Below are positions 1 through 11,485 of a stretch of DNA of 64,000 bases, piece after piece. The translations under genes were made by a program, and so were the position numbers. How positions within the stretch are numbered: the stretch's first letter is position 1; each line of letters begins with the position of its first letter. The notes under the pieces are model-generated. The model saw only the letters and a list, made by a program, of their open reading frames with translations. It was not told where the DNA came from and ran no database searches. The stretch is from contig NC_091967.1 of the NCBI RefSeq assembly GCF_036711975.1, positions 22,196,001 to 22,260,000 of the forward strand. Reading direction: 5' to 3'. This stretch comes from Onthophagus taurus (lineage: Eukaryota > Arthropoda > Insecta > Coleoptera > Scarabaeidae).

Positions 1-312
1 AAGTATACTTCTAGTGCGTTCAAAAATATTAGTTAAGGGTTTTTTCCCATTCGCCCTAGATCAACCCCAGCGAAGTTACGGGGGTTAACATGTAAGCACT
101 TTTCGTAAGAATGATGTGATAAAATTGTCAGGTATTTTGAAAATACTTTAAACAAAACCGTAAATTAGTCGCACAATAAAATGTTTAGTGTAAAATAAGG
201 CATAATACACCATATAGGGGTTGTTGGGGTTATCCACCCCCTTAAAAATTAATTCTATCCCGGGCGTTATTTGTCGATTACGGCGAAATTTGGTACTGTG
301 TTTGTTTTATAT
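1..312. repeat. Left terminal inverted repeat of the CENP-B/pogo-like element
   Basis: This arm pairs with 2409-2719. Shared landmarks include the AAGTATACTT terminus, a GGGGGTTAACATG block near 80, a CCCGGGC-like block near 260 and TGGTACTGTGTTTGTTTTAT at the inner edge. The pairing stops abruptly after position 312. Confidence 0.85.
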
Positions 313-633
313 TTGAAGTAAAAATTTTTGAAAATGGTTATAAGGGTTACAAATTAGGGGTAGTTTTTTGTTTATACCTCGAAGATGAAAACTGCCATCG
401 TAACTGTGGTATTGTTTTTTAAAAATCTATCTATCGATGTTCCACGAGGTAAACTACCCTCATTTTCTTTAAATAATAAATATAAAACTACTAGATAAAT
501 AAGATATTTTATTTATTTATGAGTTAAAAAGCAACTGACAAAAAAAATAGTTCAATATACCAAAGAAGTTTATTCTACATTACTAATTGACGTTTTTTAT
601 GTATTATATTAATTTTCAATATTAAATTTATTT

Positions 634-2223
634 TTATTCTACGTAGTGTTGGCAAAAATGAAAGTCGTGGAAAAAATGTTTTAAACATAAGGATTTTTTA
701 CACCATGCACATGTTATGACCGCTATATCCCCACAGATATCACACGTTGGCTTCTCACTCGAAAAGCAAACTTCCACGGGATTTTCAAAATGGTCTGGTC
801 TCTCCTCTATATAGCCACTTGCAAACCATGCGTATTTAAAAACATTTATAAACCGAGGGGAAGCCAACTGGTTATGCGTCAACGATTGCAATTTTAATAT
901 GTTATCCCTCTGATGTAAATTGACATCATACTGGTAAAGAATAATCTGATCAGAGAATCTTCTAATAAAATTTTTCCATATTCTGAAACCAAATACATCT
1001 AGGGGCTGTATTTGACCTGTTGTCCCTGCAGGTATAGATAAATGTTTAAAATTAGTACCTGATGGAGTTATTTCACTAATAACTTCAGGACAATGGCCAC
1101 TCCAAGAATCTAATAATAATAATGATTTAGAACCAGTATTTGGAAAATATACATTTTGGAGCCAATTTTTCATGTGTTCTGAAGTTAACTTTCCAGATTT
1201 TGATGCCAAAACGTATATATTGTCTGCTTTAAACATTGTATTTGCTACCCTCGGTCCAAAGCTGCCAGAGGGTTCTTTTAAAACAATAAAAAGTGGAGAA
1301 AGAAGTTTCCCATCAGCAGATATTACGGGTTGAATTGTGTAACTGTGCGTTGTAGATGACACCGACTGGACCACACTTTCTACGGTTTTAACTCCTAAAT
1401 CGCTTAATGTTCTTCCCGAATGGAATTCCAAGTTAAAACCGCTCTGATCCGAATTGTAGGTGTTTTCAGGTCCATATATTTGGATTTGTAGCTTTGCCTC
1501 TTTAACGAAATCTTTTGCTAAAGTTTTTACTCGATCAACATTTCCAATTTGTTTTTGGGATAGAAATTTTGTTATTTTTCGGCTTACTAACCGATTTGCT
1601 TTCTTAAAACGTTGCACCCAGCTATGAGATGCTTTGAACAGTTGAGGAGATAAATTCTTTTCATTTCTAGCTTGTATAGCCCATCTGCGTATATCAATAT
1701 CATGTAGTGGCAATTTATTATCTACGGCGGCTCTCGCTTGATTAATTACAAATTCGGTAATTTCTGCTAATTTTTCTTTGTATGTCCCTCTTTCTTCAAT
1801 ATATTTAGACCATCTGTGCAATTGGGTCTTTGACGTTACTTTTCGGTATTTGTTTTTTACGGTTTCTAGTTTCAAATAACCTTTCTTCCCACTTGTCCAG
1901 TAATTTACCGCCTCTAATTTGTACTCGTAGTCGATGTCATCCTTCAATGGACAATGAGCATCAGTATCTTCTACAAACCTGTCAGTTGTATCCTGGTCTT
2001 CAATAATTTGCTGACCGTCATTGATGCCATTGGATGAATCGAAAATTAATACAGTTTCGTCTTCAATTTGCATATTGTAGTCTTCCATACTTTCCATTAA
2101 AATACGCTGTATATTTTCTTTTAAACTAACTTCTGCTTCATTTACAGGAGTCTGGGGAATATTCATAACAGTAAACACTGTCATTAGCAAATTTAAAACG
2201 TTTATTGGGTTTATTGTAACCAT
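634..2223 (-). CDS. CENP-B/pogo-type DDE transposase with C-terminal zinc-binding tail
   Basis: This 529-residue reading frame is uninterrupted. It would cut and paste its own element in the nucleus. The N-terminal half has a helix-turn-helix region and a CENPB-type DNA-binding segment (around SHSWVQRFKKANRLVSRKIT). The catalytic core follows the DDE_1 pattern: first Asp in NSDQSGFN, second in LLLLDSWSGH, third in IPAGTTGQIQPLD, with 36 residues between the second and third by my count. The last 35 or so residues carry a Cys/His cluster beginning CDICGD and continuing CAWC, C and H, which looks like a small zinc-binding module that not all family members have. The ATG at 2223 is the first in frame and lies just inside the inner inverted repeat. 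The family is assigned by motif reading; the exact clade (pogo, Tigger or a relative) is uncertain. Confidence 0.82.
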   Translation of the reverse strand: MVTINPINVLNLLMTVFTVMNIPQTPVNEAEVSLKENIQRILMESMEDYNMQIEDETVLIFDSSNGINDGQQIIEDQDTTDRFVEDTDAHCPLKDDIDYEYKLEAVNYWTSGKKGYLKLETVKNKYRKVTSKTQLHRWSKYIEERGTYKEKLAEITEFVINQARAAVDNKLPLHDIDIRRWAIQARNEKNLSPQLFKASHSWVQRFKKANRLVSRKITKFLSQKQIGNVDRVKTLAKDFVKEAKLQIQIYGPENTYNSDQSGFNLEFHSGRTLSDLGVKTVESVVQSVSSTTHSYTIQPVISADGKLLSPLFIVLKEPSGSFGPRVANTMFKADNIYVLASKSGKLTSEHMKNWLQNVYFPNTGSKSLLLLDSWSGHCPEVISEITPSGTNFKHLSIPAGTTGQIQPLDVFGFRIWKNFIRRFSDQIILYQYDVNLHQRDNILKLQSLTHNQLASPRFINVFKYAWFASGYIEERPDHFENPVEVCFSSEKPTCDICGDIAVITCAWCKKSLCLKHFFHDFHFCQHYVE

Positions 2224-2408
2224 TGCTTCTGTCAGTTGCTCTGAAACTAAAATCTACCCACTGGGCACACGTTCTTTTATACTAGAAAAAACTATTTTGA
2301 GAAATGACCTTTAGCAAGCGGCACTAAAAAAACAAATATTGTGCCAACATTTTTTTGGTAGGTGTATTTTTGGCAACATTATGTAGAATAAAAATAAACT
2401 AATAAACT

Positions 2409-2719
2409 ATATAAAACAAACACAGTACCAAATTTCGCCGTAATCAACAAGTAATGCCCGGGATAGAATTAATTTTTAAGGGGGTGGTTAACCCCAACCA
2501 CCCCTAAATGGTGTATTATGCCTTATTTTACATTAAACATTTTATTGTGCGACTAATTTACGGTTTTGTTAAAGTATTTTCAAAATACCTGACAATTTTA
2601 TCACATCATTCTTACGAAAAGTGGTTACATGTTAACCCCCGTAACTTCGCTGGGGATGATCTAGAGCGAATGGGAAAAAACCCTTAACTAATATTTTTGA
2701 ACGTGCTGGAAGTATACTT
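2409..2719. repeat. Right terminal inverted repeat of the CENP-B/pogo-like element
   Basis: This is the inverted partner of 1-312. It ends in AAGTATACTT at 2710-2719, immediately before an A-rich flank. A short tract just beyond (2721-2750, containing AAAATCGATAGGGTGG) recurs at 18484-18507 beside the related copy, so it belongs to the wider element family or to its target. Confidence 0.85.
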
Positions 2720-2919
2720 AATGCCGCCAAAATCGATAGGGTGGTTTTTAAATAATTCCAAAAAAATAGGGGTAGTTCGCCCTTCTTAACCCTCTGGTAT
2801 ATGTGTGATACATCAAAAGAAAGCTCTTTTAAAATGAATATCAGTTACAATTTACCAAATTTTGATAGCACTTTTCATTTTTAAAATATAAGTGAAAACG
2901 TACTTTTTCTCCAAACTTT

Positions 2920-3060
2920 CAACCCCTATAACTCGCCCCAGGGGCTTTTACCGCACGTATAAAAAAATGTACGAACCTTATTTTGGCCCATTCTATGACT
3001 GTACCAAATTGCATCGAAATCGGTGAGACACAGTTGTGACACTTCCCTTGTAAGTTGTTT
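2920..3060 (-). repeat. Dispersed repeat R, copy 1
   Basis: About 140 bp recur, on the opposite strand, at 17721-17866 and 57580-57712. The signature is ATAAGGTTTACG, a T-run flanked by TACGTAT and ATACGTGC, then a purine-rich stretch ending near GTTGAAAGTTTGG. It sits between the CENP-B/pogo-like element and repeat A. The small open frame across it has no recognisable product. R is probably the end region of a nonautonomous element. Confidence 0.7.
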
Positions 3061-4145
3061 AAATAACCGTACGCATTTAATCAGCGAATTTTGAGATCGG
3101 GCATTTACATCATTGCATTCACCGTGCATCGTACTTTCGATCGAGATGATATTGACTAAAATTGGTCAATTAGTTAAGGAGATAATTGATGTGTTTGATT
3201 AATTCGTTTTTTGTGTTTTAATCAAAATTCTTAAATACTTCGAATCGGGCATTTCGACATCTGCATTCAGCCAGGTGAAAGCTATCGATTAACATATAAA
3301 ACATTAAAATCCGTCAAACCGTTCTCTTATTATAGTCGATTTAGTTTAAATTAATTTTTTTATATTGGGGGCTAGACTTTCGGGCGTTCATAAGTGCGTA
3401 AACAACGAGCCGAACACGGTGTCGTTCCGTGGGCTGTAAAAGGTTAACGGAAGAGAATTGAAATCGGGCATTTCCACCTTCGCATTCATTGTAGATCATA
3501 CTTTCGATCGAGATGTTGATGACTAAAATTGGCCATTTAGTTAAAGAGATAATTGATGTGTTTGATTAATTAGTCAAAATTCTTAAATACTTCGAATCGG
3601 GCATTTCGACAACTGCATTCAGCCAGGCGAAAGCTATCGATTGACATATAAAACATTAAAATCCGTCAAACCGTTCGATTTAGTTTAAATTAATTTTTTT
3701 ATATTGGGGGCTAGACTTTCGGGCGTTCATAAGTGCGTAAACAACGAGCCGAACACGATGTCATTCTGTGGGCTGTACAAGGTTAACGGGAGAGAATTGA
3801 AATCGGGCATTTTGTGATTTCGATAGAAGAAACTATGACGAATCGAATAACGTATAGATCTTGATCATCGGGTACATCGTTTACGAGTTATCACCACTTA
3901 AAAAAGGTCATTTTTGTGTTATTTTCGTGTGCCTTCGCATTATTTTGGCGTTTTAGCGGAATTCTTAAGAGATTTCGAATCAGGCATTTCCACTTTCATA
4001 TTGACCAAGGATTGAGCTTTCGAATGAGACATTGTTTATAGAAATCGGTTGACTGGTTCTCTTGTTATAATCAAAATACTATACATGTAAAATCCTATCT
4101 AATTGGGGGCTAGAAAAATTGGGGGCTAACTTCGCATAGGTCTTT
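3060..4145 (+). repeat. Dispersed repeat A, copy A1, with internal tandem duplication
   Basis: The region contains two tandem units of about 340-370 bp (roughly 3090-3455 and 3456-3800). They share GATCGGGCATTT, a block with TTAGTTAA and AGATAATTGATGTGTTTG, TTGGGGGCTAGACTTTCGGG and AACAACGAGCCGAACACG. The copy ends near 4140 with GGGGGCTAACTTCGCATAGG. Related copies lie at 27965-28800 (inverted) and 30170-30900 (same strand), and a short scrap lies in the transporter gene at 38255-38330. I see no coding content; short open frames in it are chance. Confidence 0.8.
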
Positions 4146-4149
4146 ATTT

Positions 4150-4868
4150 TCCCTCTCGATCAGATCATGGGGCCATTTCTTCTTCCACCGAAGCGGTATC
4201 TCATGTTGTAACCAGTTAGAGGTTATATTTGGTTAAGAATTCTTACGAAAATTTAATTATATGAGTTCTTATATAATATTTATTGTGATTAGATTTATTT
4301 TTCAAAGTAGTTTAAAGATTTATTGTTTTATAATATAATAAAATCAGTACCGTACTAACAGTACAATCGCATACTCGTACCATGCTTTATCCAGGAGAAT
4401 CGGATGTAACAGCGACAATTGGTTTTAATCGGATTCACATGGGTTCGGTTGGTCATCGTGTATATTCATCACAACGTGGTAAACATACATATAGCATACA
4501 TTTCGGAGATATTTATTTAGTTTTATTCATTAACCTCTACTTATTATCGAAAATGTTACCAATGATTTAAAAATAATAATTAACTAACTAAAATAACACC
4601 TATTTGGGAATTTAACACCTATTCTATTTCTTTTGGCAATTGTAGCTCCAAAAGAAAATGATACAAGAAAATACATATTTCAATTCAAATTAGGGCAATT
4701 AAGGAAATCTCCTATATTACATGTCAAACCTTCTGTTCTGTAATTAAGTGCGGTAAAGTGTAAAATCATCACTGTAAATTTTCTTAAAACATCGCATTCA
4801 TTTAATTAAATTGTTAGTTTTTAGCATGCAAAAAGATATAAAAAACAGAAAAACAAAAGTTATTTCTA
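4150..4868. other. Intergenic, nothing recognised
   Basis: AT-rich sequence. The 62-codon open frame at 4382 has no recognisable features and no splice or codon support, so it is not called. Confidence 0.5.
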
Positions 4869-4869
4869 A

Positions 4870-5080
4870 GTAAAATGAAATTTTTAAATCGGTTTCGTAA
4901 CGGAGAAAGAGTAGTAGATGTTGGTAAATTCTAAGCCATAAATGAAGCTACACTAAGAACAATAAGTCAATAGGTAAAGTATAGTAACAGGATCTCTTCT
5001 ACAGGTATAAACACAACAAAAAGACGCAACTAGAAGGGAGGATTACAATTGCTATCAATACAATTACAAAGAAGGAGTTG
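4870..5080 (+). pseudogene. Decayed pogo/Tigger-like transposase N-terminus
   Basis: A broken reading frame gives a helix-turn-helix segment (FLNRFRNGERVVDVGKF, a stop, then AINEATLRTISQ) that matches the start of Tigger/CENP-B-type transposases, in which a hydrophobic helix is followed by GE-x-V-x-D-I and a TLRTI motif. Several stops follow and the match fades by about 5290. No ends or target duplications were found. The assignment rests on one short domain. Confidence 0.45.
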
Positions 5081-5099
5081 AATCTTCCATCTATATGAA

Positions 5100-6120
5100 A
5101 TGGTGTAACACAATTCTTGATTAAATCATATTTTATTTTGTCAGGTGTTATCAGTGGTTTCAATTTTTGATATTTTTCTCACTCACAATAAATCCAGACC
5201 GAAAAGGTCAGCTTTGTTTAACATAATATTCTAAACGTCAATACTTGGAATAGCCGGATTGCAATCCTAAAATTGAAGCTACTACTTTAAAATCTGCACA
5301 TATTTGCTATTTAAACGCCGCCTATTCGATTTTTCTCATATGTATTATTTTATTATGTTTTGATCACCCAATAAATAGTCTTCATGATCGTGAATTACAA
5401 TTAGTGACAGCCTATAAAAGATTGCACTGTTTCTAAATCTAAATCTGTAGTAAGATCTATGACTGGTTCTTGAAATTTCTCTTCACTAGAACAATCGGGT
5501 TGGGTTGAAGAACATGTCAGCTTTTTTAAAACGTAATGAACTTGACAAACTCAAAGATCGGCTCGATACCGAAATATCAAAGGAATGAGGTAGCTGATGG
5601 CATATTTTCCGAAACTAAATATAATATCGAATATATCTAAAATTTCAAACAACACATGAGCCACGATAGCCTATTTATCTTGATCTTTAACTTCAGTCTT
5701 AAAATATTGGCTTCTTTTGCAGCTAGAACTAAATTTACCACAAAAATAATACACCAGGCTTGGAAAATTCACATAAACATACGGCTTTTTGTATATTTAA
5801 CTCTAATCTCAAACACCAGTTGTACTTGCGTTAAAGTAAATCATTTAGTTAAATAGATGGCATAGCACCAACCAACATTTATTGAATTTTAATTTTTTTC
5901 TTTTTGTATCAAAAATTCTTGCAAAATTTTATCAAAGGCTTGTGCCACAAATAAGAAGATCGCCAAGCAGACTTTCTTTTCTTCCAAGATCCGATCAATG
6001 GATCAGCTGTTTTATGCACTTGATGATTTATTGTTGAGTGTTTCTGCCTGACTCCAAAATGATAATCTGGACATGGATATTAGTTTTTACTATTGGCCTC
6101 AGTCTTATGAGAAGTAGTTC
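5100..6120. other. Intergenic, possibly more transposon debris
   Basis: No gene was recognised. The open frame at 5656-5856 lacks family features. The right edge may hold eroded 3' sequence of the minus-strand LINE that begins further right. Confidence 0.4.
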
Positions 6121-6129
6121 CTGTAAGAG

Positions 6130-7640
6130 TTTAGATTACTGGTATTAGTCTAATCGGTTTATTAGATTAAAGATCGCTAAGTTGCTTTTCTGACTTTGGC
6201 TACATGATAACCTTTACATCTTTCCAGCATGCGGAAATATATAACATGACTATACCTTTTCTGTTGCATCATCATTTAGGATTTCTCCTGAGATGAGATC
6301 GAATCTTGGAGCTTTCTTTGGATTCAGGTTAGTTCTCATCTTATCTGTCTGTTCTTTTAGATTTAGGTGTTCATGGATCTTTAAGATTTTCAATTTCTCT
6401 TTATGCTTTTGGTTTTGTTATAAACATAGAACTGTCTGAGGGATCCCTCGATTGCTGCCATCTTTTTCTAGCTTTTCCTTTTTCTTTTACAAATTCTCTA
6501 ATCTGAAGTGATAATTCATACCTTTGGTTTCGTGTGTTATCTTTTTAGTATTGTTGAATACCGCTGATTGGCTAAGACAGGTGAGATATTTAACTGCTTT
6601 TCTAATTATTTACTCTGTCTAAGAGTTAGGTTAAGACTTAGATTTAGGATGATTTTGTTCTGGAGGCCAATCTGAAATCTTTTCCAGTCAGTAGTTTTCT
6701 TATGTCAAAGTTCTTTTTAACTTTTATGAATTTTTAAGCTACTTTCTGGTGATAAAGAAAGGCTGGCTTTCCTGTTAAGTATTTTCTGGTGTTGCAGTTC
6801 TTCTCTTATATTGATTTACTTAATTCTCTTCTATAGCTGTGGTAAGCCTGGTGCGAAAATCTACATATTTGTCGTTGTAGTCCCCCCCACCAGCAATAAA
6901 TGTATCTCCTTAATCCTCTAATTTGTTATTCTTTCTTTATGTTATACCTTCACGGGCAGTAAGCACCACTGACACGCAACTTTTATTTTGATGACTTAAT
7001 TCCGATTTCTGTTAAGTGAATGTACTCTCTTTCCAGATGGCATTCTTAAAAACAGTGTATCAATTCTTTTAAAACGATTACACTGGCCATTTTGACTTGT
7101 TTGTCCGGGTATGTGAGAGGTATGTTTTATAACTTCTTATTTTAACGTAGGATTGACTTGACATGAATGTCTCAGAAATGAGGCAGACATCTATGTAGGT
7201 ACTAGATATTGAAGAGTACGTATTAGTATCCCTGGTTTCTAATTTGTCAAGCATTAGATTGATTTGATCTAATATCTCCATCATGTTCTACATTATCTGC
7301 CTCGCAGATGGTTCAAATATTGATGGGGTAGGTGCTGACTTTACTGGTTCTATTGCATCCTCTTTTTTGTGAAAATTTTTTGCGCTTGGGCAGTAACTTT
7401 CTTAATCTTAACATTATCTCTTCTTTTCTTCATTGCTGTTGTGAATCCTCTGTAATTAACCAGGTGCTGTTTTTTGCAGTTCTAGTCTTTAAATTTAGTG
7501 CAGTTTGTGGTTATGTAGTGTCCGGCGCATTTCATGCAGACTGGCATTCTCCTGCTAAATCTCATTTATGCCACGCCGTTAGCGTTTACATTATAATACG
7601 AACATGCTATTCGTTACTGCTCTTATCTTCACAATGTCTT
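6130..7640 (-). mobile_element. Decayed Jockey-like LINE (gag knuckles, endonuclease, reverse transcriptase)
   Basis: Reading leftward on the minus strand, three pieces occur in the right order for a Jockey-type non-LTR retrotransposon. Around 7600-7430 there is a zinc-knuckle gag remnant (VCMKCAGHYITTNC, then NYRGF). At 7284-7078 is an endonuclease start (DVCLISETFMSSQSY), followed near 6890 by GGDYNDKYVDFRTRL, matching the GDFNAKH-type catalytic region. Around 6330 is an early reverse-transcriptase motif (LNPKKAPRFDLISGEIL). Every piece is separated by stops or frameshifts, so nothing is expressed as an intact protein. The palm-domain part is missing or unrecognisable. Confidence 0.75.
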
Positions 7641-7759
7641 TCATCATCAATGTCTTTCGCAGGTGTTGAAGGTGATGCACATTATATTATATATACCAAA
7701 ATCCGAGATTTCTATTTATACGGATTTATGCGGAACCTCTCAACTGTTTAAATCGGAGG

Positions 7760-9870
7760 ATAAATGATATATAGTTATCATTAGTGTTAATTACGAAAAT
7801 AAAAAGATGGAAGATAGGGTTTATTGTTACTCACTACCCGATGAAAATACGTAATAAAATCTTAAACAGTAATTTGTCGTTTGTATTTCCATTTTCCTTA
7901 AACTTACATCGAAATCGATTAGAAAATAATTAAACACTCCTATTATAAGATCTATAGAACGATAATGCTCGACAATCAAACGAATTAATTTCTAAAGGCA
8001 CGTTCGAATAAGCGAAAGAGGTGTCAAGGGCGGTAACTAATGACCGTATAACATCGCTGGTGGAACAATAGAAAGAATAAATTACGACAGCACGGAGGAG
8101 GGCCAAATGAATGTGAACCGTTTAAATAAGTGTTGCCGAAACACGCAACTCATCTCGCTATCTTGATTCACCCTGTAAATTAGAAGACGTCCGACCGAGA
8201 AACTTTGTACAACAACGCGCTGTTTGCTCTGTCCGATAAAAAGATGTATTGTCCGTCCGTTATCAGGTCTTGTTGTTTTATGTTGTCGGCGGTTTTAAAT
8301 TGTCTAAGTAATAAACAGGTGGTTTGGATTTGTTTTTAAATTAAGGCATTCTCTGTTACAACTCCGCACCACCGCTTAAGGGTACGTTCAACTTAGGGGG
8401 TAACTTGAAGAGGCATTAATCACAGTAAAGTCCAGAAAGTTTAAAGAGTATATTCGGGGCAAACTTTAAAGGTCAGTCCATTATGGAAAATGCCAATAAT
8501 TACGATATAATTAAGTAGGTACATAAGGGATTGTTTTTTTAGGTACACATTCGACTTTGTATGGATCCTAATTTTTCGAATATTATTATAATTAAAGTTA
8601 AAATAATAATTAAATTTCACAGATTGATGCTTTGTAATTTTCCAGCTCGATTACCAAGAACTTTATTCGCTGTACATATTCTATTTGTTTTACAACTTTT
8701 GCAATGTGTATTTTTTAGTTTATTTTGTTAACTCGAGCAAAATTTGCAATAGAGCGACTGTGAAGTGAAACATTAAGCTGGATGATTTAATCGAGTTCAA
8801 TATACCATGTATAAAACTTTTCAGTTGCTTCCTTCTCGTTTTTTCACGAACTGGAATCACAGTACATCACAGATGACTACCAGAATCAATTTAAAGTTAA
8901 AATCCTATGAGATAAAGCGGGATAGAAAACTTTTTAGATTATTCCACGGAGAAAGATCCATTTTCCATTTTTGTTATACGATTATTTTATATCTTTCGAT
9001 ATCATTCTAAACATCCTTTGCTAGTCGATATATCATTCCCTTCGCTTGGTACAAATTGAAATCGTATGGATTTCGTCCAAACGGGTTTCGGTTAATGTAA
9101 ACAGAACCGCAGTATTAAGAATATTATTTACATCTGAGTAAAAAAGTAATCGTATGCAAATAAAAATCTATTTCTACAAATCAAAACATGTTTTATCGAT
9201 TTCTCTAAAATTATAATATATATTATGCATTTTTGATGTGCTGAAAACTTGAAAATTAATCAAAAATTATTAAAATATCACTATTTGATTTACGATAAAA
9301 AGAACATTAAGAAGAGGGGGAATTTAAAATCCGTCGGGTATCTAGCAAAAATTAACAACTAATTCTGGAACCTTAGAGATGAAAGCAGAGTATGTATATA
9401 GAAAAAACATACAATAACACAGACATGGAAATGGAGGATTGCTCTAACAAAAACACAAAATCCAAGGCCTACAATAGAGTACATACCATATATTTATATA
9501 TCGTAAGTACCAAATTAGTACACTATCTTTTAAGAGAGATGACATTAATTGAGATAAATTACTTGAATTTTGTAAGATTGAATTTGAGAAAATTGCAAGA
9601 ATTAATCGACTTGGCGAACTCCTATCAATTACATTATGATATCTTGCGACTGGAAAGACTCACCAGAATTTTAAATTTTATAGTGCTATTTCACCACTAT
9701 GTCTTTCCTTGATAATTGTGGAAACTTGCGATACGATAATACAATCTTTAGGGCATTTAATGAAGGTAAGAGAAAGATACTATTTAATTAAAGCGTTTAT
9801 TTATTCAAGTTAATTTCCAAATTAACTTAAATATTCAGCTAATTATTCAACATTTTGCCCTTGGGAATTA
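7760..9870. other. Intergenic, nothing recognised
   Basis: About 2.1 kb with no supported gene. The section 8030-8400 is visibly less AT-rich than its surroundings, but I could not read a protein, RNA or repeat from it. Open frames at 8807 and 9392 have no domain features. Confidence 0.5.
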
Positions 9871-9876
9871 TTTATA

Positions 9877-10210
9877 CAGGGTGCCCATTATGTATGGAAT
9901 ATTGTATATATCTTGGCAAGTATCAACTTTATAAAAAAACATTTTATACAAAAGTTGGTTAGTATTTTATTTGCCATAATAAGACACCATTCAATTGTTT
10001 TTATTACAGAAAACAAATGAGCAACGAATAACATTTAATTTTTTTTAAATGGCAATGTACCCTTTTATTAGGCTTATTTGATAGAGATTTCTTTTCTCTT
10101 TATGATGATGTAAAATTTTTGTACCCTTACATCAGAAAATTTTTGCATAAAATGTAAAAATTGTTTATTAAGAAAATTTAACCAATAACATTAATCTAGA
10201 TATCCGAGAT
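9877..10210. repeat. Left inverted repeat of the DD41D element
   Basis: This arm pairs with 11486-11823. Shared blocks include TATATCTTGG, CATTTTATACAAAAGTTG, a CATTCAATTG-type block and the inner TCTAGATATCCGA. Mismatches and small indels are spread along its length. Confidence 0.85.
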
Positions 10211-10338
10211 CGTCAACTACCTCGAATTATTACCGTAAATTAAATCTACATACAAAATAAAACAAATAAACTAAAAATTAATGTAAATGAAAATTATTAA
10301 ACTTTGAAGACAAAACGAAATTAGCACTAAAATGGTTT

Positions 10339-11424
10339 TCACGACAATAAATGTTCAAAATGTTCACCATTAACTGCAAGGCAGTGGCCCAATCTATCAT
10401 AAAAGGCTTGAAAAGAATTTCTTAGCGATCTGGGAGAAATAGCTGCAGCTTCATCTTTTATTCGTTGCTCTAATTCTGTCAGATTTTGAGGTCGGTTTAC
10501 ATAAACTTTAGATTTTAAATATCCCCAGAAGAAGAAATCGCAAGGTGTAAGATCCGGAGATCGGGGTTGCCACTCTACAGACCCTCTTCTGCCTATCCAA
10601 CGGGTCGGAAATACCGTATCTAAATATCGGCGTACATCTAAATGATAGTGGGGCGGTGCCCCATCTTGTTGAAACCAAAGATCATCAAGATTTTCTTGGC
10701 AAGCTGGGATAATTTGCTGTTGCAATAATTGTAAATAACGGTGACCAGTTAGAGTACCTCGAATAAAGAAAGGTCCAATTATGTGATCTGCACAAATTCC
10801 CACCCATACGTTTAATTTCTGTGGTGTTTGAGTATGATTTTGAATCATCCAATGGGGATTTTTAGCAGCCCAATATCGAGAATTTTGCTTATTTATATTA
10901 CCATTTAAACAAAACGTAGCCTCGTCAGAGAAAACCATATTATTGAGAAAATTTGGATTGCTGTTGATTCGCTCCATCATAAATTCACAAAATTCAATAC
11001 GTCGACCGTAGTCATCTTCGGATAATTCTTGCAATAAAGTCGGTTTGTACGGATGTAAATTTTCTGCATGTAATATTTTGTGTATTGAACCTTTACTTAG
11101 AGCATGGTTTAAACATAATTGACAAGTTGAAATGTTTGGATTTTCTTCGATTTCTATGAGAATATCGATCTTTTTATCTTCATCTGTTGCAGATCTCTGC
11201 GGACCAGTCTTTGGCAGATCTTTAACGTTACCAGTTTCCCTAAAACGTTTCGAAGTTTTGCTAACTACTGATTGAGTGATTGGTTCTCGATGTGGATAAC
11301 GCTCATTGAAAATTTCACATACTTCTAATTGTGTTCGTTTGCGATCCCCATAACCGACCATAATTAAAATTTCTATGCGTCCAGTTTCTGTTAAATGAAC
11401 CATTTTTCTTTTTTGATCTACCAA
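10339..11424 (-). CDS. Mariner-type transposase, DD41D catalytic triad
   Basis: This 361-residue frame is intact. It should excise and reinsert the element at TA dinucleotides. The N-terminal third contains paired helix-turn-helix segments (GRIEILIMVGYGD, then EPITQSVVSKTSKRFRETG). The catalytic residues are Asp in MVFSDEATFCLNG, Asp in LWFQQDGAPPHYH and Asp in SPDLTPCDFFFWGYLK. Forty-one residues separate the second and third, which is the spacing described for the rosa group rather than the DD34D of classic mariners. The ATG at 11424 begins MVDQKRKMVHLTETGR; a second in-frame Met follows at residue 8. The length is normal for the superfamily. A paralogue with the same triad but one stop codon lies at 52449-53516. 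Confidence 0.9.
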   Translation of the reverse strand: MVDQKRKMVHLTETGRIEILIMVGYGDRKRTQLEVCEIFNERYPHREPITQSVVSKTSKRFRETGNVKDLPKTGPQRSATDEDKKIDILIEIEENPNISTCQLCLNHALSKGSIHKILHAENLHPYKPTLLQELSEDDYGRRIEFCEFMMERINSNPNFLNNMVFSDEATFCLNGNINKQNSRYWAAKNPHWMIQNHTQTPQKLNVWVGICADHIIGPFFIRGTLTGHRYLQLLQQQIIPACQENLDDLWFQQDGAPPHYHLDVRRYLDTVFPTRWIGRRGSVEWQPRSPDLTPCDFFFWGYLKSKVYVNRPQNLTELEQRIKDEAAAISPRSLRNSFQAFYDRLGHCLAVNGEHFEHLLS

Positions 11425-11485
11425 CTTATTTAAATAAACAAGATTCTGTCACATTCAATAGCTTACATTCAATTGTTAGGACAAA

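Larger units (their letters stand above)
1..2719 (-). mobile_element. CENP-B/pogo-like DNA transposon with long inverted ends
   Basis: The window opens inside or at the end of this element. Positions 1-312 are matched in inverted orientation by 2409-2719, with only scattered mismatches, and a single transposase gene lies between them on the minus strand. The outermost ten bases (AAGTATACTT) are themselves a palindrome and are present at both ends, so the exact boundary and any TA target duplication cannot be fixed; the left flank lies outside the window. A second, inner pair of inverted repeats (about 628-657 and 2366-2396) hugs the transposase. The open transposase and similar ends suggest a fairly young copy. 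A decayed relative lies at 17.7-18.5 kb. Confidence 0.8.
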
